From the NCBI GenBank assembly GCA_036365515.1, contig CM070876.1, positions 130,147,394 to 130,211,393 of the forward strand: a DNA stretch of 64,000 nucleotides, written 5' to 3'. Positions 43,160 through 55,439 of this stretch are shown piece by piece. The first letter of the stretch is position 1; the number at the start of each line of letters is the position of its first letter. The translations under genes and the position numbers were made by a program. The notes under the pieces are model-generated. The model was given only the letters and a program-made list of their open reading frames with translations, was not told where the DNA came from and ran no database searches. Origin of the DNA: Torymus aiolomorphi. Taxonomy: Eukaryota > Arthropoda > Insecta > Hymenoptera > Torymidae.

Positions 43160-44036
43160 TTGGTGGAGGATATTGACTCGAAACGGCAAACGAAAGTATT
43201 TGTCAATGATCTAAAAAGATATACGCCGCCGAGAGGTACACAACAGCAGGGAGCTCAGTCTACAGCCACGGATAATCTTGTTTCAGCATCTCAAGATGTG
43301 GTACGACGACGTTCCGCTCCTCCGAATCGGGAGAGTAGCCCGGCAGGGGCAGACGCCGCCCGCCTCCCCGCTCGGAAGAGGGGTCGGCCGCCGCGGGTTT
43401 TTAATCCTGCAGGAACGCATGCAGCAGAAGCCGCACCCCCGCCCGGGCCAGCGAGCCAGCAGTCCGTCAAGCAGAGGAGAGGGCGGCCCAGGGAGGCCGA
43501 GAATATTCGGCCGCGGTAGAGGCTTCCGCCCGCCGACGCGCTTGCTGACGCCGAGCCCGAGCCCTACCCGGCAGCAGCCAATTCTTCCGCCCCTGGCTCT
43601 AATCGGCCAGGTGCCCACTACACCAGGAGGGCGATCCACCCAAGCGAATCATGGGACCCCGGAATACGGCCAGGGTCGATACTTCGGGCCACCCTCCTCC
43701 ACACCGTCTCGAAGTTCATCACCGGAGACCGAACACCCCCCGACCCCCTGGCAAGTGGAGCCACCGCTGGAGTGGATACGGGAGGTACCTCCGCCCCAAA
43801 CCGCCACGCGTGAGGACGCGAGCGCGCCCCGCCAGCGAGTGAGTGCAAGGCCAGCCCCGGAGGTGGGCCAGGTAAGGCCTGGATGTTGGAACTGCGGCGA
43901 ATTTGACCACAGCCGGGTCAATTGTGCTCGCCCCCGCCAGCGCACGTGCTATATGTGTGGTCGCCCGGGCGTCACCATCGCCACCTGCCCCACCTGCTGC
44001 CAGGAATGGGGCCAGCGTCAGAGGAAGAGAGAGTGA
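43160..44036 (+). pseudogene. Integrase tail with AT-hooks and a second zinc-knuckle module
   Basis: Directly after the TAG the integrase reading continues (VEDIDSKRQTKVFVNDLKRY). It then has two AT-hook cores in the same frame, RKRGRPPRV (about 43372) and QRRGRPREA (about 43470). After a frame change it is Pro/Arg-rich and ends with CWNCGEFDHSRVNC, an intact CCHC knuckle, and CYMCGRPGVTIATCPTC (43885-44005). The two-part module mirrors the gag nucleocapsid at 40627-40720 in motif order and spacing. This position is where other Gypsy lineages carry an extra ORF. There is no transmembrane or signal segment and nothing like an envelope protein. Confidence 0.7.
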
Positions 44037-44756
44037 GACTCCAGTAGCTACAGCTAGAGCTGTAGTGGAAGAGGCTGGACCCCCAAGTGTATTGTACGTG
44101 TAGCGTCGGTAGGGAGAGCCGAAAGCAAATAAAGCAGTCTCCTTACCTCATCTAGATGATTTTTCATTTATCTTACCTGTCCCCTTCCATTTGATTTTCT
44201 AAGTAAGAGAGAGACGTTCTCTCACCAGCAAGCATGAAGCAGGACGCAATAAAATGAAATGATTCAGAGAGAGAAATTCGTGAATCGTTGGCTAAATTGG
44301 TTTATTCGCGATCGAGTCAGCATGTTATTTTAGGTTGCCAGAACGTAGCTCTAAAAAGAGCAGTAGTCCAAGGGATCGGCCAGGTAAGATGCTGTTGCAG
44401 CATTTTTATTTTCATATGTTTAAAGTAATGGGTGAGTGGAAAATGTCAGAGTGCGGTGTGAAAGTCGCGATCGCGTGCGGTAATTGCGAATGGAGAAATT
44501 GTAAAGCATTATTGGCACCAGGTTGCTATAGCTGAAAAGCACACCCACCGGGTTACCCGCAGACAGAGTTACACGTAAGCCTCGCTGCAGAAGAAGAAGC
44601 TAAGGGGACATAAACAAGTACACTCATACCGCTGCAGCTAAGAATGCTTAGCTTAGGATAAGTTGTAGTTAGAGAAATTAACATAGTCAAGTAGAGAAGA
44701 CAAAGTAAACGCGCGAAAGTAGTCAACGGACTATTTCGAGTTTAGAAGGCGGGAGT
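44037..44756 (+). other. 3' untranslated region and polypurine tract of Gypsy element B
   Basis: AATAAA-like AAATAAAG occurs near 44126. A purine-rich AGAAGGCGGGAGT directly precedes the LTR and would prime plus-strand synthesis. No further gene is seen. Confidence 0.6.
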
Positions 44757-45738
44757 TGTAACATGGAAAATTGTCTGTTACTGAAACCGAGGGGGCGAGA
44801 GCACGGCGGTTACAAAAGACGACAGACCGACGCGCGAGAACGTGCACACGCATGCACACACACTCCTACGCGCACACTGTCTTACCCCGCAACCATATCC
44901 CTGTGCGCACCTTCCCCAAACGTTCTCCCACTCTACCGCTCGGCCAGGAAAGAAGACCAGCAGCAGCTACAGCAGGAACAAGTTGCCGGAGAACAACAGC
45001 GAGCTCGCTCTCCCAGGCCGCTGACAGGAGCAGCCGACGCGCAAGAGAGAGGGAGAGAGCGAGAAGCACTGTGCCGTAGCGCCGTCGGCCGTCCATGAGA
45101 GACACCGCGCGCGAGCAGCTGGAGTCACGTGGACTGCTCGCTCGCGCCGCGGTGAAGAAGACGGCCGATCGGCAAACTGGAGCGGAGAGCAGAGCGAGCA
45201 CGCCGGCCGGCAATTATTCATTCTGTCGCCTACCGCCGTGCCGCCTGCCGCTACACAGATTTGGCGTCCGGAAACCTCGCGCGGGTGTGCCCTAATCAGC
45301 GTCGTCGTCGCCGAGAGAGAGAGAGCTGCAACGACGGTCGTCGTCGTGGGTCAGCTGTGGAAGCGAGAAGGAGAGAGAGAGAGAGAGACCTGCAGCAGCG
45401 GAAACTCCTGGCCGAGGTTTACCCCTTTTATTTTCCGTTCCCGTTGTTGCTCGCGTAGTGTGTGTGCATGTCCGAGTCGGGAGTCGCGAGAGACTACGAA
45501 CTCGTGCCAGCTGCAGCTCGTGCTGTAGCTGTAGCTTAGATTAGAATTTTCTGCTCTCGGCTGAAGCTAGCCGGCGAAGGCTTATGAGCGGTGCAAGTGA
45601 CGCGTGCATCTGGCGCCCATACCATTGTACTGTACATTAAATAGATAGTAAGAATAAAGTACTTAGAATTTGACCCGGTTGTTTCTGGGTTAATAATTAC
45701 CCGCGAACCTCTGCCCTGATCCCCAGCAGAGCGTTACA
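44757..45738 (+). repeat. 3' LTR of Gypsy element B
   Basis: The 982-bp LTR starts TGTAACATGG and ends AGAGCGTTACA. It has CpG- and GA-rich middle parts. It is the complete reference for the damaged 5' LTR. Open frames inside it are compositional. Confidence 0.85.
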
Positions 45739-45740
45739 AG

Positions 45741-45854
45741 ATGTAGCTTTTATGTACATGTTGTTAATGCATGTACCGCTCCCGCCACTATCATTTGGTC
45801 TAGTTGTATGTATAAAACCCGGGAAGAAACCCTTTTCATATTGTCTAATAATTC
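45741..45854 (-). pseudogene. Non-LTR endonuclease, downstream piece
   Basis: Reading leftward from 45854, LELLDNMK continues the endonuclease from 56321 in frame. One base shift later (near 45820) it reads GFLPGF, then IHTTRPNDSGGSGTC and NNMYIKATS. The THTTRPNDxGGSGxCID-type stretch is the conserved end of the apurinic endonuclease-like domain in this group. Gypsy element B cuts it at 45740. Confidence 0.75.
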
Positions 45855-45857
45855 TAA

Positions 45858-46739
45858 CAAGGAAACCGATCGAGGTGTCAGCCTCCGATTTTCCTGAATT
45901 TTTGATATGTTGTAGAGGACCGAAAAATAAGAGACTCGCAATTTTTTTTATCGGCCCAATCCCTTATTAAAGGAGTGAAAACCGCCCTTAAAGTTTACCC
46001 CCGAAAACGGTTTTTTTTAATGTCTTAAGTTCTAATCGATATTTTGAAATGAAACAAAATGGAAAATATTTCTCCTTGAATTATGTAGCCATCAAGTATA
46101 GTTTGGTCCTCGGGGGTGGCAACCCTTACTTTTTATTTTAGAAAAACCTTATTTTTTAAACTATTTCTGCATATAATATTTGCAATAAAATTAATTAATT
46201 ATTATAAAAATCATTTTTTGACTTAAAATAAAAAATAAAGTTTACGTGTTTCAGGGTTTTTGCAAATAAACACGTCTCAGGGGTAAACAACCCTTTAGGC
46301 ACAAAATACTTTCAAACTATTAAAATTAATATTTTAAGTTATATATAATGCATAATTTATTTTTATTTGGGCTATTTTTTCTATGGGCCCAATTTCCTAT
46401 TAAAGGGGTAAAACGCACCCCTAAAAATCACGCCTAAAATAGGTTTTATCTGAATATCCCAAGTTCAGATTCAAATTTAAAATGAAAGAAAATGAAAAAT
46501 ATTTCTCTTTGAAATGCCAAATTAGCTACCCTTATATTTTATTTCGGAAAAATTTTTTTTTTTTAATTTTTTTTTTATACAATATTTGCAATAAAATTAA
46601 ATAATTATTATTAAAATTCAAAATCAAAGTTGACTTGTTTTAGGATTTTTTCTAATAAAAGCATTATTGGGGTTTAGCAGCTCTTTGGGCACGTATACTT
46701 AAAATTAGTACCTTTGAAATAAATATTTTGAGGTGTATG
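45858..46739. repeat. Left TIR of the Tc5-like element
   Basis: This is the inverse of 55440-56320. Internally it repeats the phrase CCCTTATTAAAGGAGTGAAA ... TTTACCCC twice in diverged form, hinting that the arm itself grew by duplication. Confidence 0.85.
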
Positions 46740-48665
46740 GTGCGTATAATCAGAATAAATAATCATGGACATTTTGTTTATTGCAGATTGATTTGTCTAT
46801 AGGCTCAATTTTCTATTTAATGAATAAAAATCACTGACAAAGAATTTGACAATTACGTTATTTTAATGTTTAAAATATAATAGCATAAAATAAATAGAGG
46901 AATAAATAATTACATAACTATATTTTTATTACTTCAGCATAAATATTTGTATGCAGAAAAGCTTTTAAAAGCTGAGCCAGGATTAAAATTATTTTCATGG
47001 TATATTTTGCAATTAGTTTTTTTTATATATCACTGCTTGATAATTATAGTTTACTTATAATTTTAGAATATTTATGTTTGCGTATTTAGGCATGTCACAT
47101 TATATTTCATTTGTACTTTTTCATAAATACTTATTTTTAAGTAAATATTTTCCTGATTTCTATTTATATATATGAATAAGCGATTTTTTGTAAGCCCATC
47201 TTGTAAACATGTATAAGCAAAGATGACGCAAGTGAGCTTGGAGTCCACGGCTGCCTAAAAATGGATTAATTAGTCAGTATATTTTTATCGGTTCTGTTGC
47301 GAGGTACAAATTTTCGAGAGTCCGCTATTTGTTTTTTTCCTACAATAGAATTTATTATTTAATAAAAATCAAAGAATAGAAAAAATGAAGGTAAATCCTA
47401 TCAACGTCATAAATTTATTATTGGCAGCATTCTCAGGGCTTCAGATACCAGAAAGTCCTGTTAATCTTGTTGAAATGGATTTAGCTGAAAAATTCGAAAA
47501 TATTTTATACGACAGTATGAATAATTTTAATGCGATTGAAACAATGGAAGAAGAAACATTAGATTTTCAAGAGCAATTTAAAAATTATGAAGTACAAGCC
47601 ATTGAAGATGACGCAATTTTCAATGAAAAAAAAGATTATGATGTATGTTCATACGATGATGAAGAGTTGAGCTTCGATTTAAAAAAAGAGCAGTCGAATA
47701 TTGGAGATCAGGTAAAACTAAAAAAAATCGCAGTGTAGAAAGTGTTAAACATCGATTTAAATTAGTTAATTCAGAACGGCAACTGCGTCGATGGGCTAGT
47801 CAAATCAACAAAGGTGGAACTTACAAAGAAAAATTATATCAAATTTCTGAATTTGTTTTAAAAAATCTCAAAGAATCTCTCGAAGCTGGCCATATTATTC
47901 ACGATATTGATATACGTAGGTGGGCCTTAGAAGCTAAAAATAATTTAGAATTTAATGATGTTAGATTCAAAGCAAGTGATTTCTGGGTGCGAAAATTTAA
48001 GAAAGCTCACAAAATTATCAGTAGAAAAATCAACAAATTTATAACAAAAAAAACTCTTGAGGACAAAGAAACTGTACATCAAGAAGCCAGTAATTTTGTA
48101 GCCGACATCAAACTACTGATTTCAGAAGTTGGAACTGAAAATACCTACAATGCTGATCAAAGTGGATTTCAATTAGAATTACATACTGGTCGTACATTAG
48201 CAGAAGAAGGAACAAAGACTGTTGAATGTGTTGTGCAATCTGTTTCATCAACAACACATAGTTATACAATATTACCTACAATTAATGCTGCTGGAAAATT
48301 GCTCTCTCCATTATTTATAGTTTTAAAAGAGACTAAAGATGAATTTGGACCAATAATACAAAAAAATTTATTTCAGCCAGATAATGTATGTTTGATGGCA
48401 TCTAAATCTGGCAAAATGACATCATGTGAGTGAAATTAAATAAAGTGTACTTGTATTCGTAAACTTGTAGCTTATATCTATTTTAAAGATTTTACTTGTA
48501 AACTTTTAATTTCAGTAGACTCATATTAAAAAAGATTTACAATAATTAGTAAATTATTTTTAAAATAAGGTATTTTAACGTAAACTCCGAAAATTATAAA
48601 AAAGTTCTTGTAAATTATCAATGAATTTCATTATTTATTTTTGTTAATTTGATTTCATGTAATAA

Positions 48666-48668
<3 letters not shown>

Positions 48669-48706
<38 letters not shown>

Positions 48707-48933
48707 TCCCCCCATCCGTTTATGGAGCCCATCCCTGTATATTATTACCTACAGCCCAGAGATCCCTATGGCAAGTGACTAAAGAAATAATGGACCCTGG
48801 AGTTATAGACTCTAGATCGGGCTCCATAAACGTCCGAGAAAAATATGTTATGGGACCCGGGCTCCATAAAAGAAACCGGGCTCCATAAATATGCTCATGT
48901 GTATAAAAGGGCTCCATAAATCTGTTAAAACAA

Positions 48934-48976
<43 letters not shown>
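48669..48976. repeat. Two (AT)n tracts enclosing GGGCTCCATAAA repeats
   Basis: (AT)n lies at 48669-48702 and 48934-48976. Between them GGGCTCCATAAA occurs at 48819, 48859, 48878 and 48909, and its complement TTTATGGAGCCC at 48719. This is inside the transposase intron. The second AT tract is the Helitron target. Confidence 0.8.
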
Positions 48977-48977
<1 letters not shown>

Positions 48978-49775
48978 TATGGGGGCTTCGCCCCCTGCTC
49001 GCTCCGCTCGCCAACCCCCATTTGTAGCGTGATTTTATAAAAACAGTGGCGCTGTTTATTACGTCTAATAGTGTAAGGTCATGTTCATATTATTATATGT
49101 GTTTTAATGTGTAGTTAATTTTTTAGCGTGTTATTTATTAAAGTTAATAGTTTTCCACACCACCACTGAGGTACTGTTATAGGTGCGTTGAATTTTTGAT
49201 TTTATTGTGCTTAGGTGTTTTATATAAAAAATATTAATAATTAGATATGATAATGGGACATGCCAAAATAATATAAAATTATTGTTAATCATTTTTTATA
49301 TAATAAGCCTAAACACAACCATGGAATTCATCGTCAATAACCCTAAAAACCATGGGAGTCGTCCCTCCATCCTCCTTGACTCCAACCTATCCCATCCTTC
49401 CTCCACCATGGAAGATGTGAATCTATTTTCATTAATAAATTTTATTAATTTTAAATAATCTGTTTAATAATTTTTAATTAATGTAATGAAAATTGATTCC
49501 CATCTTTATTACATTTAATAAAAAAAATATTTCATATAAATATATTTATATTGAAATTTTTTTTATTATATGTAATAAAATAATCAGATTATTTATATGA
49601 TATTATGCTTATAAGAAATTACAACATGTCTTATACTTTTGTAAAAGAATAATATTATAAATAAAATGATTATTGATATAAATTTAGTTGGGTTTATTTT
49701 GATCTATATAAATTTAGATAAAAATATATATAAAAAAAATAATAATTTTTGAAAAAGTTTATTAAAAAGTGTAGA

Positions 49776-52700
49776 TTAAATGTCAAAAATTTCATTCCAA
49801 ACAATGTTATTAATTATTGATGAATTTTCTAAAATATTTTCAATAAATATATTGTTAGGATTTTTACATCGGGATAAAGCAACATATAATTGGCCTTGTG
49901 AAAATAAAGGTCGTCTAATGTAAATACCTAGAGAATTAAAACTTTGGCCTTGAGATTTATTTATTGTTATAGCAAAAGCTAATATAACTGGAAATTCTTT
50001 TCTAAAAAGTATAAACGGAAATGAAGAAGAATCTCCAGTATTTAATGTTATTCGTGGTATAAAAACTTCTTCACCAACTCTTTCACCTGTAATTATTTCA
50101 GCTTTAATATTGTGATTAAATAAACCTATAATTTTCAAGCGTGTACCATTACACATTCCTTCTGATATACTTATATTTCTAATTAACATTACAATTGCAT
50201 TTATTTTTAATTTTAATTCATGTGGTGGTAGACCTTCTCTAATATTATTAAGCATTTCTATTGGGTAATTTAAGTGAATATTTTCATCTGTTTCATCAAC
50301 TCCTTTATGCGTTGCGAAATCTAAACTATAATATGTATGTGTTTTACCATGGAATAAGTTCAAAACTTTATTATTTATAAGTTTAGTATCATCATTATGA
50401 GGAGCTAATATTATACGATCTACGGAATTTTCGAGATTAATATCATCATAAATTTTATTACATATATTTTCGATCTTCCATTTATTTGGAACTATAAATG
50501 GATTAACTTTACCTTCACCTAACTCTAATAAAAATGAAGCAAATTGTTTATTTTTTGAGCGAATATTTTCGGTTAATTTTAAAACTTTAAAGAGATGCCA
50601 TAAATGAGAAAATTTTATTGTGTCCTGTACTATACTGTCTCGGTAACCATGTTTTAGGACTAGCAGAATTTGTCTAAAATCGCCTCCTAAAACTAACAAT
50701 TTACCACCAAATGGAACATTACTGTAACATATATCTTTAAGTGTTTGATCAACAATTTCCAAAGCTTTTTTTGGGATCATTGATGCTTCATCCCAAACTA
50801 TAATATCTACTTCCCGTAATTTTTTTTATCTGATTCTAATTTTAGAAAAGCACTTTCAATACTGTTTAAATCTAAAGGAAGTCTAAAAGTACGATGACTT
50901 GTCATTCCTTTAGGTAATAAAATAGATGCAATTCCTGTCCAAGCCATAGATAAAACTTTTTTATTCAAAGATAAAAAGTGATATATTAAAGTCTTGTATA
51001 TGAAAGTTTTTCCTGAACCTCCAGGTCCATCAATAAAATAAATTTTATTTTTGTTAGTTATAATTTCATTAAAAGTAATCTTAGATTAGTATAGTTAATT
51101 GATTAAACAAAATTTCAAAAAGATTTTTACTTTTTGCTAAATTTTCAGGACTTTCTTCGATATTATTTATTGTTGGTTCAGGTAAACTGTAATCTTTACA
51201 ACTTTTATGTTCAGTTTGTAATATATTTTGAATGTGAGACAAAGCATTATTTTCTTTATTTTCTTTAAAATCTTCAGTAAAAAATTTTTTGAATTTATTC
51301 CAAATTAAATTACCTTGAAAATTTTCAGCTAAGATAAACCATGCAAAGAATTTACGTAATTGAAAAGGAAACATGATATTACTTGCTTCATAAAAAATAA
51401 TATAAATTTGGGAATCATCTTCTATTAAACGCATAGCAAGTGCTGCTTCTTTATATGTTTCATATGAGACGTTATTAAATGTTCGTAAATCTTTAAAAGA
51501 AGTAGCACCTTTTATGCGGTTCAACAGTAATTTAAGAAAAAATCTTTCATTATCTTTAGGTGAAACAATATTTAATCGCCCAATCGTATCAAATTGTTTA
51601 TTGCGTTCTCTACGTTTCCATATTTTAGATTTTGTAAATCCATAATATCGAGGAATTTCAACATATTTTATATTTTTCGCAAACTGATCGATTTTGTTTA
51701 ATTTAAACCACGCTGTTAAAGTAGTTTCTCTATTACGCAAAGCTTCAAATTCTTTATTTTCTTGGAAAACAATTTTTTGTTGATTCTCGGTATGTACGGC
51801 TAAATGAATGACAGTATGGCTTCTACCACACAGAGGAAACGTTTCTAGGCGTCAAGCGGCTTCCATTGGGCTCAAATATCTACCGTCAATATATTGTGAA
51901 ATTTCATCAAAAACTACAGGAGTCTCTTCATCTACTTTATTTATTTTCTGAATTTTACACAATGCTCTGTCACCTCCTTTATGTATATAATCAAACATAT
52001 ATTTGATACTTTGAATTGATGCACAATATTCAACGTTAATATGACATTTATATTTTTGTAGTAAAAAACTATTATATGGAACTTCCATTTTATTATCAAC
52101 ATAAACGATTGGACCAGTTTTTGTTTTATATGTATGATTATTTGCAGAATTATCTTGTCGTCGATATTCTGGATAACCATTTTCTTTTAAAATTGTAAAA
52201 TCACGAAATTGTTTAGGAAATTTCTTTTTGCATATAGGTTTATCTTTAATAATCCAAGGTGATTTACTTGTATGAGGTCCATGTAACATATGTTTAATTA
52301 CCAATTTTTGCATTTCTTTATTATCATTATTTGGAATTTCTACAGAAATATATTTATCAATTGTGTTAGGAGTCATTATTTTATTATTTGGATGCAATGT
52401 AACTATAAGATGAACATGTGGTAAACCTCTTTTTTGAAACTCAATAGTATAAACATAAGCGATTACCGTTCCAAAAATTTTATTTTTTACTATATCATCT
52501 AAAATACATTTAAATTTTGCATAAAACAATCTAACTGTAATATTAGGAATGTCATTAAGTAAAGTTCCTTTTGGAAATTTTTGTAAAACTAATTTTAGTT
52601 CTTTCTATTTTGGATTACATGTGATAGTAATTAATAAATCTGGCCTTGTTGTTGTTCTTACTATTGCCATGGCATCTTGGTAATGCTGTTGCATATACCT

Positions 52701-53938
52701 AGGACTACCAATATATGTTGCTGGTAAAATAAAAAGATTTCCTAATATCTCTTTTTTTCAAAATTTTGAGTAATATTTGAGGCTGAATTAAAGACGTGAT
52801 CGTATAATCCTTGATAACATTCAATACGAAGTTGTCGTTGATTATTTCTGAAAAAATTCATCCTATTATTTTCTACCATAATAAGAGCTTGTAAAACATA
52901 TTGTTGTGTTAATCTTCTAGCATATAATAAAGGTGAAAAATTTTTAATTTCCGGTCTGTACGATAATCTATAAGAATAATATTGCAAAATAGTAAGATTG
53001 ACTGATTTTTCGGTAGACTTTAAAATATTTGTAGAATTATCTGTATTATAAATTTCTTCGTCAGACTTCGAAGTATTAATCAAACTGTTTGTATTATAAA
53101 TTTTATTTATATTAACCTTTGGCTTTTTATTATATCCAATACTCCAACCTAAATCACCAGCTGGAAATAATATTGGAAAAACCATCGGATCGACATAGTG
53201 AGATAATTTATTCATGTATATTTTTTTACTTTCACATTCTGAAATATTTTTAGGATATATGCAAAGATCATAGTCATCAGGAATAGTTGATTTTGATACA
53301 ATTATTGCTCCACATTCAGCTGTAAGAGGTTTATTGTAACGATGTTTTTGTTTATCCGTTTTTCGAATGAAATATAATTTATAGTTTGGAAACTTTTGTA
53401 CATTCGATAATTGATATAAAGATTTTAAATTTACAGCGTAAGGATTTTTATTTAGAATATTTGTTAATATTTCTAAATGTTCTTTAGTTAATTTGTCGTT
53501 AGTTTTAAGTCTTTTTTCTATTGAACTAATATCATCATAAATATATAATTGTCCACAAATAGGTTCTTCATTATGTGATGGTAGTAAAGTATTGGGAGTA
53601 GTATGACAAACTTGACCTTGAATTTTTAAATTGAAAATAGCTTTTTGATTTTCATGTTTTACATTAGCACAAAATGTTGCGAGACAAAATAAATTATTGT
53701 AATATCTTATTAAAAGTCTAAAATGATTATCATGAAATAAAAGGTCTTTAAGATTTTGGTTATAAGGACTAAGAGGAGATAATTCTATTGTACCATTATG
53801 ACAACAATTTGATTTATTTCGTTCTTCTTTCCAAAATACAGCTGAGCAAAATTTACAAGTTATACTCATATTTCCAAAATATGATGGATCGATATAACTT
53901 TTAAGATTGTAAGATTTAAAATTAGTTGGATTATTCAT
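49776..53938 (-). pseudogene. Helitron Rep-helicase, about five breaks
   Basis: The N-terminal part (53938-52742) has the usual zinc-finger-like CKFCSAVFWKEER ... CC. After a frameshift (52530-52740) the Rep domain at 52529-51852 has the HUH motif in RGLPHVHLIV and the Tyr pair in KYMFDYIHKGGD, needed for rolling-circle nicking. A TGA at 51852-51854 replaces Trp in SPMEAAxRLE. 51740-51081 is the linker. A frameshift precedes Walker A (FIDGPGGSGKTF, near 51010), another precedes Walker B (WDEASMIPKKA, near 50790). The C-terminal SF1 helicase 50780-49776 is open (GGDFRQ, LTENIRS, INKSQGQSF). Intact length would be near 1400 residues. Confidence 0.88.
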
Positions 53939-54244
53939 ATTATTTTGTAATATTTTGTGTTTGAGAGCAAATTTGTTGTTGTTTAAATAAGCTTAAATAC
54001 ACTATAGTATTAATGTATTATTATTAGATTAAACTATAATCATTAGTAACGTTATTAAAGCCATACCCTGATGTGACTAAGGCTTCTTATACACAAAAAA
54101 GAATGGGGAACTTGTACAAATTTTTTAAACTTGATCTTATAATTGATAACATTCGATATTATAATTATTTAATAATATAATATTAACAATATCAAATTAT
54201 TCGTAATATATATAAAATGCATAACAAAATGAGAAAAACAATAC

Positions 54245-54430
54245 AATATTAAGAGGAGGGATAGGAGGAGGGGGAGGAGGGGTTTTGAGGAGGTGGAAGG
54301 AGGGGGGGAGGGGTTTTGAGGAGCAAAAGTAATACTAAAAACTCCTATTTCTAATCTTGTTTTTCCGTTATTTTGAGGAGGGGTTGAGGAGGGGCTGTAA
54401 GGAGGGGGGAGGAGGGGGAGGAGGGTTGGG
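54245..54430. repeat. G-rich purine tract at the Helitron 5' end
   Basis: The stretch is nearly all purine on the plus strand with many GGGG and GGAGG runs (GGAGGAGGGGGAGGAGGGG and similar), capable of G-quadruplex or triplex structure. Confidence 0.75.
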
Positions 54431-54464
54431 TACCCTACAAGCCTCTTACAACTATATACTATAG

Positions 54465-54505
<41 letters not shown>

Positions 54506-55066
54506 CAAATAGCAATAGTTTACTATAATGACCTGCAAAATTTATTTGTTTACAATTTATTTTTAGATCATTTTCGGAAATGGTTAAGGGATGTATTTTT
54601 TCCAAATGTTGTAAAAAAATAGTATATTATTGCTAGATTCTTGGAGTGGACATTGCACAGAAGCAGTCGAAAGAGAAAAACCTGATGATAAAAACATCAA
54701 ACTTTTCAAAATTCCTAAAGGTACAACTGGTAAAATACAACCGCTGGATGTGTTTGGTTTTCGTATATGGAAAAATTTTGTGAGACACTTTTCCGATAGT
54801 GTAATTTTGTTGGATAAGGATATAAGTTATCTTCTCCTCGATACGTAAATCTTTTTAAATACTCTTATTATAAAAGCGGTTATATCGATAATAAACCAAA
54901 TGAATTTTTAAATCCGGTGGACTTTAGCTTTGGTGGATCCCAAGCTCATTGTGAGGTACCAGGATGTAAAAATACTGCTATTATAAAATGTTCATGGTGT
55001 CAGAAATCACTCTGCTTAAAACATTTTTTTGAAGATTTTCATTATTGTTCAACCTATAATCCTTAA

Positions 55067-55439
55067 ACAAAATTAATTGCGATAAGAACTAAATAATAAG
55101 CTCATTTGTATAGAGTTTCTTTGAATATTTTTTGACTATTTGTGAAAATATACCTATATTTTACTTTTAATAAAAATTAATTACATAATAACAATTAATA
55201 TTTTATATTATATTTTTCTATTTATATTTTTATTTTTTTATTTTTATTTATATTTTTCTATTCGTTAGATTAGTCAATCATTTAACTCACCTATTCTTTT
55301 CCCAGTTCCATCCTTTTTATTTACCTACAAATACGAACAAAATATTCGAATATAAATTGCACAATAAGAGTTTATAAGTGACTTCATTAATTACGCTATC
55401 TCGAAAAAAAAACTGACACAAAAATAAACTAAATCTGCA
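55067..55439. other. Tc5-like element 3' non-coding region
   Basis: AT-rich sequence between the transposase stop and the right TIR. No gene is seen. Confidence 0.6.

Larger units (their letters stand above)
36135..45738 (+). mobile_element. Gypsy element B, GC-rich, internally deleted
   Basis: The element has a 5' LTR (36135-37426, truncated and carrying a foldback), PBS, gag, pol lacking the integrase core, a 3' open region with AT-hooks and zinc knuckles, a polypurine tract near 44740-44756, and a 3' LTR (44757-45738). It is markedly richer in GC and CpG than the neighbours. No matching target duplication remains because the 5' LTR start is lost. It sits in non-LTR endonuclease sequence, which abuts at 45741. 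Confidence 0.85.
48977..54466 (-). mobile_element. Helitron with Rep and helicase, decayed
   Basis: On the minus strand the 5' end begins near TCCTATAGTATATAG (54466) and the 3' end has GGCGAGCGGAGCGAGC, a hairpin GGGGGC-GAA-GCCCCC, then ATAG before T (48977-48980). ATAG instead of CTAG is a one-base departure from the CTRR ending; the related copy at 23371 has CTAG. It lies in an (AT)n tract, and sequence on both sides is AT dinucleotide. There is no target duplication, as expected. The exact 5' base is uncertain by one or two. Confidence 0.8.
47385..55066 (+). pseudogene. Tc5-like (DDE_1) transposase split by a Helitron-bearing intron
   Basis: Exon 1 starts MKVNPINVINLLLA (47385). After a one-base shift near 47710 it continues GKTKKNRSVESVKHRF ... 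RQLRRWASQI (helix-turn-helix), WALEAKNN ... WVRKFKKAH (CENP-B-type DNA binding), then the catalytic domain ENTYNADQSGFQLEL and TILPTINAAGKLL to 48425. The donor is CAT|GTGAGT (48426). The acceptor is TTTTTAG at 54566. Exon 2 reads HFRKWLRDVFFPN, an extra A at 54610-54618 shifts the frame, then LLLDSWSGHC, PKGTTGKIQPLDV. The C-terminus to 55066 has a zinc-finger-like CEVPGCKNTAIIKCSWCQKS. Catalytic acids are in NADQSGF, LLDSWSGH and QPLDV. Confidence 0.8.

Noticed and set aside
43278..44036. Possible envelope gene after Gypsy pol
   Set aside because: No signal peptide, membrane segment or fusion-protein-like pattern; the frame is Pro/Arg-rich with zinc knuckles.
44763..45528. Several overlapping Arg/Ser-rich frames
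   Set aside because: They lie wholly inside the Gypsy 3' LTR and reflect its GC-rich composition.
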